A DNA stretch of 64,000 bases, taken from the NCBI RefSeq assembly GCF_001650725.1, contig NZ_LXVX01000017.1:1-64000 (forward strand), written 5' to 3'. Shown piece after piece: positions 63,701-64,000 of this stretch; the stretch's first letter is position 1, and each line of letters begins with the position of its first letter. This stretch comes from Sphingobium sp. TCM1 (GTDB taxonomy: Bacteria > Pseudomonadota > Alphaproteobacteria > Sphingomonadales > Sphingomonadaceae). Position numbers and translations under genes: made by a program. Under the pieces are notes generated by a model. The model saw only the letters and a program-made list of their open reading frames with translations. It was not told where the DNA came from and did not search any database.

Positions 63701-64000
63701 GCGGGATTGCCAATCTCATCATCTGGCCACGCATGTTTGAGCAGAATCGTCGGATCGTCATGGGTGCGCGGATGCTGGGGCTATATGGCCAGGTGCAGCG
63801 GGAGGGGGAGGTTGTCCATGTTATCGTGAGGAAATTGATCGACATGTCGCCGTTGCTCGGATCGCTAGGGCAGAAAGGAGAGGCATTTCCTCTTCCCTAC
63901 GGACGGGGTGACGGGGCGCGGAGCGGTGGGGGACCCGACCCAAGGGAGAGTTCGGCAAGGCAGCCTGCCGCACGGGATATTCTCGTGCCGGACCTTCATA
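60784..64000 (+). CDS. dnaE2: error-prone DNA polymerase DnaE2 (3' end outside window)
   Basis: One continuous frame from the ATG at 60784 ([25 protein letters not shown]) to the window edge, 1072 codons, no stop. PHP-domain start, then the polymerase core with the catalytic Asp cluster [12 protein letters not shown] (D371, D373, D375), palm/finger motifs ([53 protein letters not shown]), helix-hairpin-helix region and an OB-fold near the end. The last residues (about 15) are outside. It is the polymerase of the ImuA-ImuB-DnaE2 mutasome. A LexA box lies 38 bases upstream. Confidence 0.95.
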   Translation, partial: MRYAELQCASHFSFLRGASSCEELFAQAQACGLEALAITDRNSLAGIVRAHEAAKVTGVRLIVGCRLDLAEGQSLLVYPMDRPGYAHLCRLLSRGKKRGGKGKCIIGWDDVADFAEGLLAILLPAEVEEAQAVIDRFAGIFARRGYLALTLRRRPGDQLRLHNLSNLAARHRVPTVITGDILYHHPHRRVLQEVMTCTRHRCTIDELGARRELYADRYLMPAAEMHRLYGRYPQALARTLEIAERCRFSLDALKYQYPQEVSTSGQTPQAALEQMSWVAAKARYPDGVPDKVARLLRHELGLIAELGYAPYFLTVNSIVQFARSRDILCQGRGSAANSAVCYVLGITSIDPERSDLLFERFISQERKEPPDIDVDFEHERREIVMQWVFDTYGRDHSALCSTVIRYRAKGAIRDVGKALGLSEDLIKALSGQVWGWSEEGVQERHAAQLNLNLSDRRLRMALDLARELIGTPRHLSQHPGGFVLTHDRLDELVPIEPAAMADRQVIEWDKDDIDALKFMKVDCLALGMLTAMKRGFDFLEQHKGIRMDLSSIPPEDPRTYAMIRAADTLGAFQIESRAQMAMLPHIKPRTFYDLVIEVAIVRPGPIQGDMVHPYLRRRAGKEKVEYPKPELEKVLGKTLGVPLFQEQAMRVAIECAGFTASEADQLRRAMATFKFTGGVSKFKEKLVSGMVERGYTAEFAEKTFGQLEGFGSYGFPESHAASFALIAYASCWLKCWHPEIFCTSLLNAQPMGFYAPAQIVADARAHRVDVRPVCINASRWDCTLEPTAGDRFAVRLGMRMVTGLKEADAARIIAARADEPFVSVEELWRRASVGAGALNRLAEADAFRASLGLARREALWAIKGLRDEQLPLFAAADARENGFVQEIVEQPLALRPMSEGREVVEDYGHVGLTLRQHPLSFLREELLRQKMVPCSALDTTRDGRYIWLAGLVLVRQRPGSAKGVMFITIEDESGIANLIIWPRMFEQNRRIVMGARMLGLYGQVQREGEVVHVIVRKLIDMSPLLGSLGQKGEAFPLPYGRGDGARSGGGPDPRESSARQPAARDILVPDLH

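Overview
The window looks like an accessory-rich stretch of an alphaproteobacterial genome, most likely a member of the Sphingomonadaceae (Sphingobium/Novosphingobium/Sphingomonas type). Reasons: high GC with GC-rich third positions; SOS boxes of the alphaproteobacterial form GAAC-N7-GAAC; several promoters of the EcfG general-stress form GGAAC-N16-CGTT; imuA/imuB/dnaE2 in place of an SOS polymerase V; a luxI gene beside a phytanoyl-CoA-dioxygenase-like gene; and many small proteins of types common in sphingomonads. No rRNA, tRNA, CRISPR array or replication gene was found.

Layout. (1) 1-9.6 kb, defence and conflict region: the end of an IS21-like element cuts into an exonuclease gene. A cyclase-fold gene with a PIN nuclease gene, a complete ABC-three-component (ABC-3C) operon (nuclease effector, middle component, DUF3732 ATPase), a divergent zinc-motif/HEPN gene, and a three-gene toxin-antitoxin cluster (vapB, vapC, MNT-HEPN) follow. 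(2) 9.2-13.6 kb: a quorum-sensing locus (luxR, luxI, phyH, a wHTH regulator), then HU and a small coiled-coil protein. (3) 14.2-14.7 kb: two truncated gene pieces joined end to end. (4) 15-39.7 kb, stress island: YflT-like protein, ankyrin protein and HPII-type catalase, TrxB-like flavoprotein, PRC-barrel membrane protein, hemerythrin, DUF6766, DUF4142, Zn-alcohol dehydrogenase, SRPBCC protein, hybrid kinase, KaiC-HWE kinase-receiver operon, CinA-like amidohydrolase with NAD synthetase, SDR, tiny hydrophilic proteins, methyltransferase, pseudo-receiver and MgtC. At least four transcription units here have a clear EcfG-type promoter and several more have weaker matches. (5) 39.7-52.1 kb, mobile-element core: IS4-family transposase remnant, PD-(D/E)XK protein, ParB-like protein, ArdC, DUF2958, ribbon-helix-helix protein, TraD coupling protein, MobF relaxase/helicase and a VirB1-like transglycosylase. 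No type IV secretion genes lie in the window. (6) 52.2-64 kb, DNA-repair island: SRAP, exonuclease III, an AlkB/SRAP-like operon divergent from imuA-imuB around one LexA box, and dnaE2 under a second LexA box; dnaE2 runs off the right edge.

How the parts work together. Blocks 1 and 5 look like horizontally acquired cargo and mobility functions. Block 4 is dominated by EcfG-type control (peroxide, aldehyde and envelope stress, NAD salvage, signalling). Block 6 is an SOS mutagenesis and damage-reversal cassette. The most unusual items are the cyclase+PIN pair next to the ABC-3C operon, an SRAP paralogue that has lost its catalytic residues, a receiver protein with Asn in place of the phospho-accepting Asp, an EcfG-promoter operon of three tiny hydrophilic proteins, and a ~160-bp leader sequence repeated upstream of both the parB-like and ardC genes.
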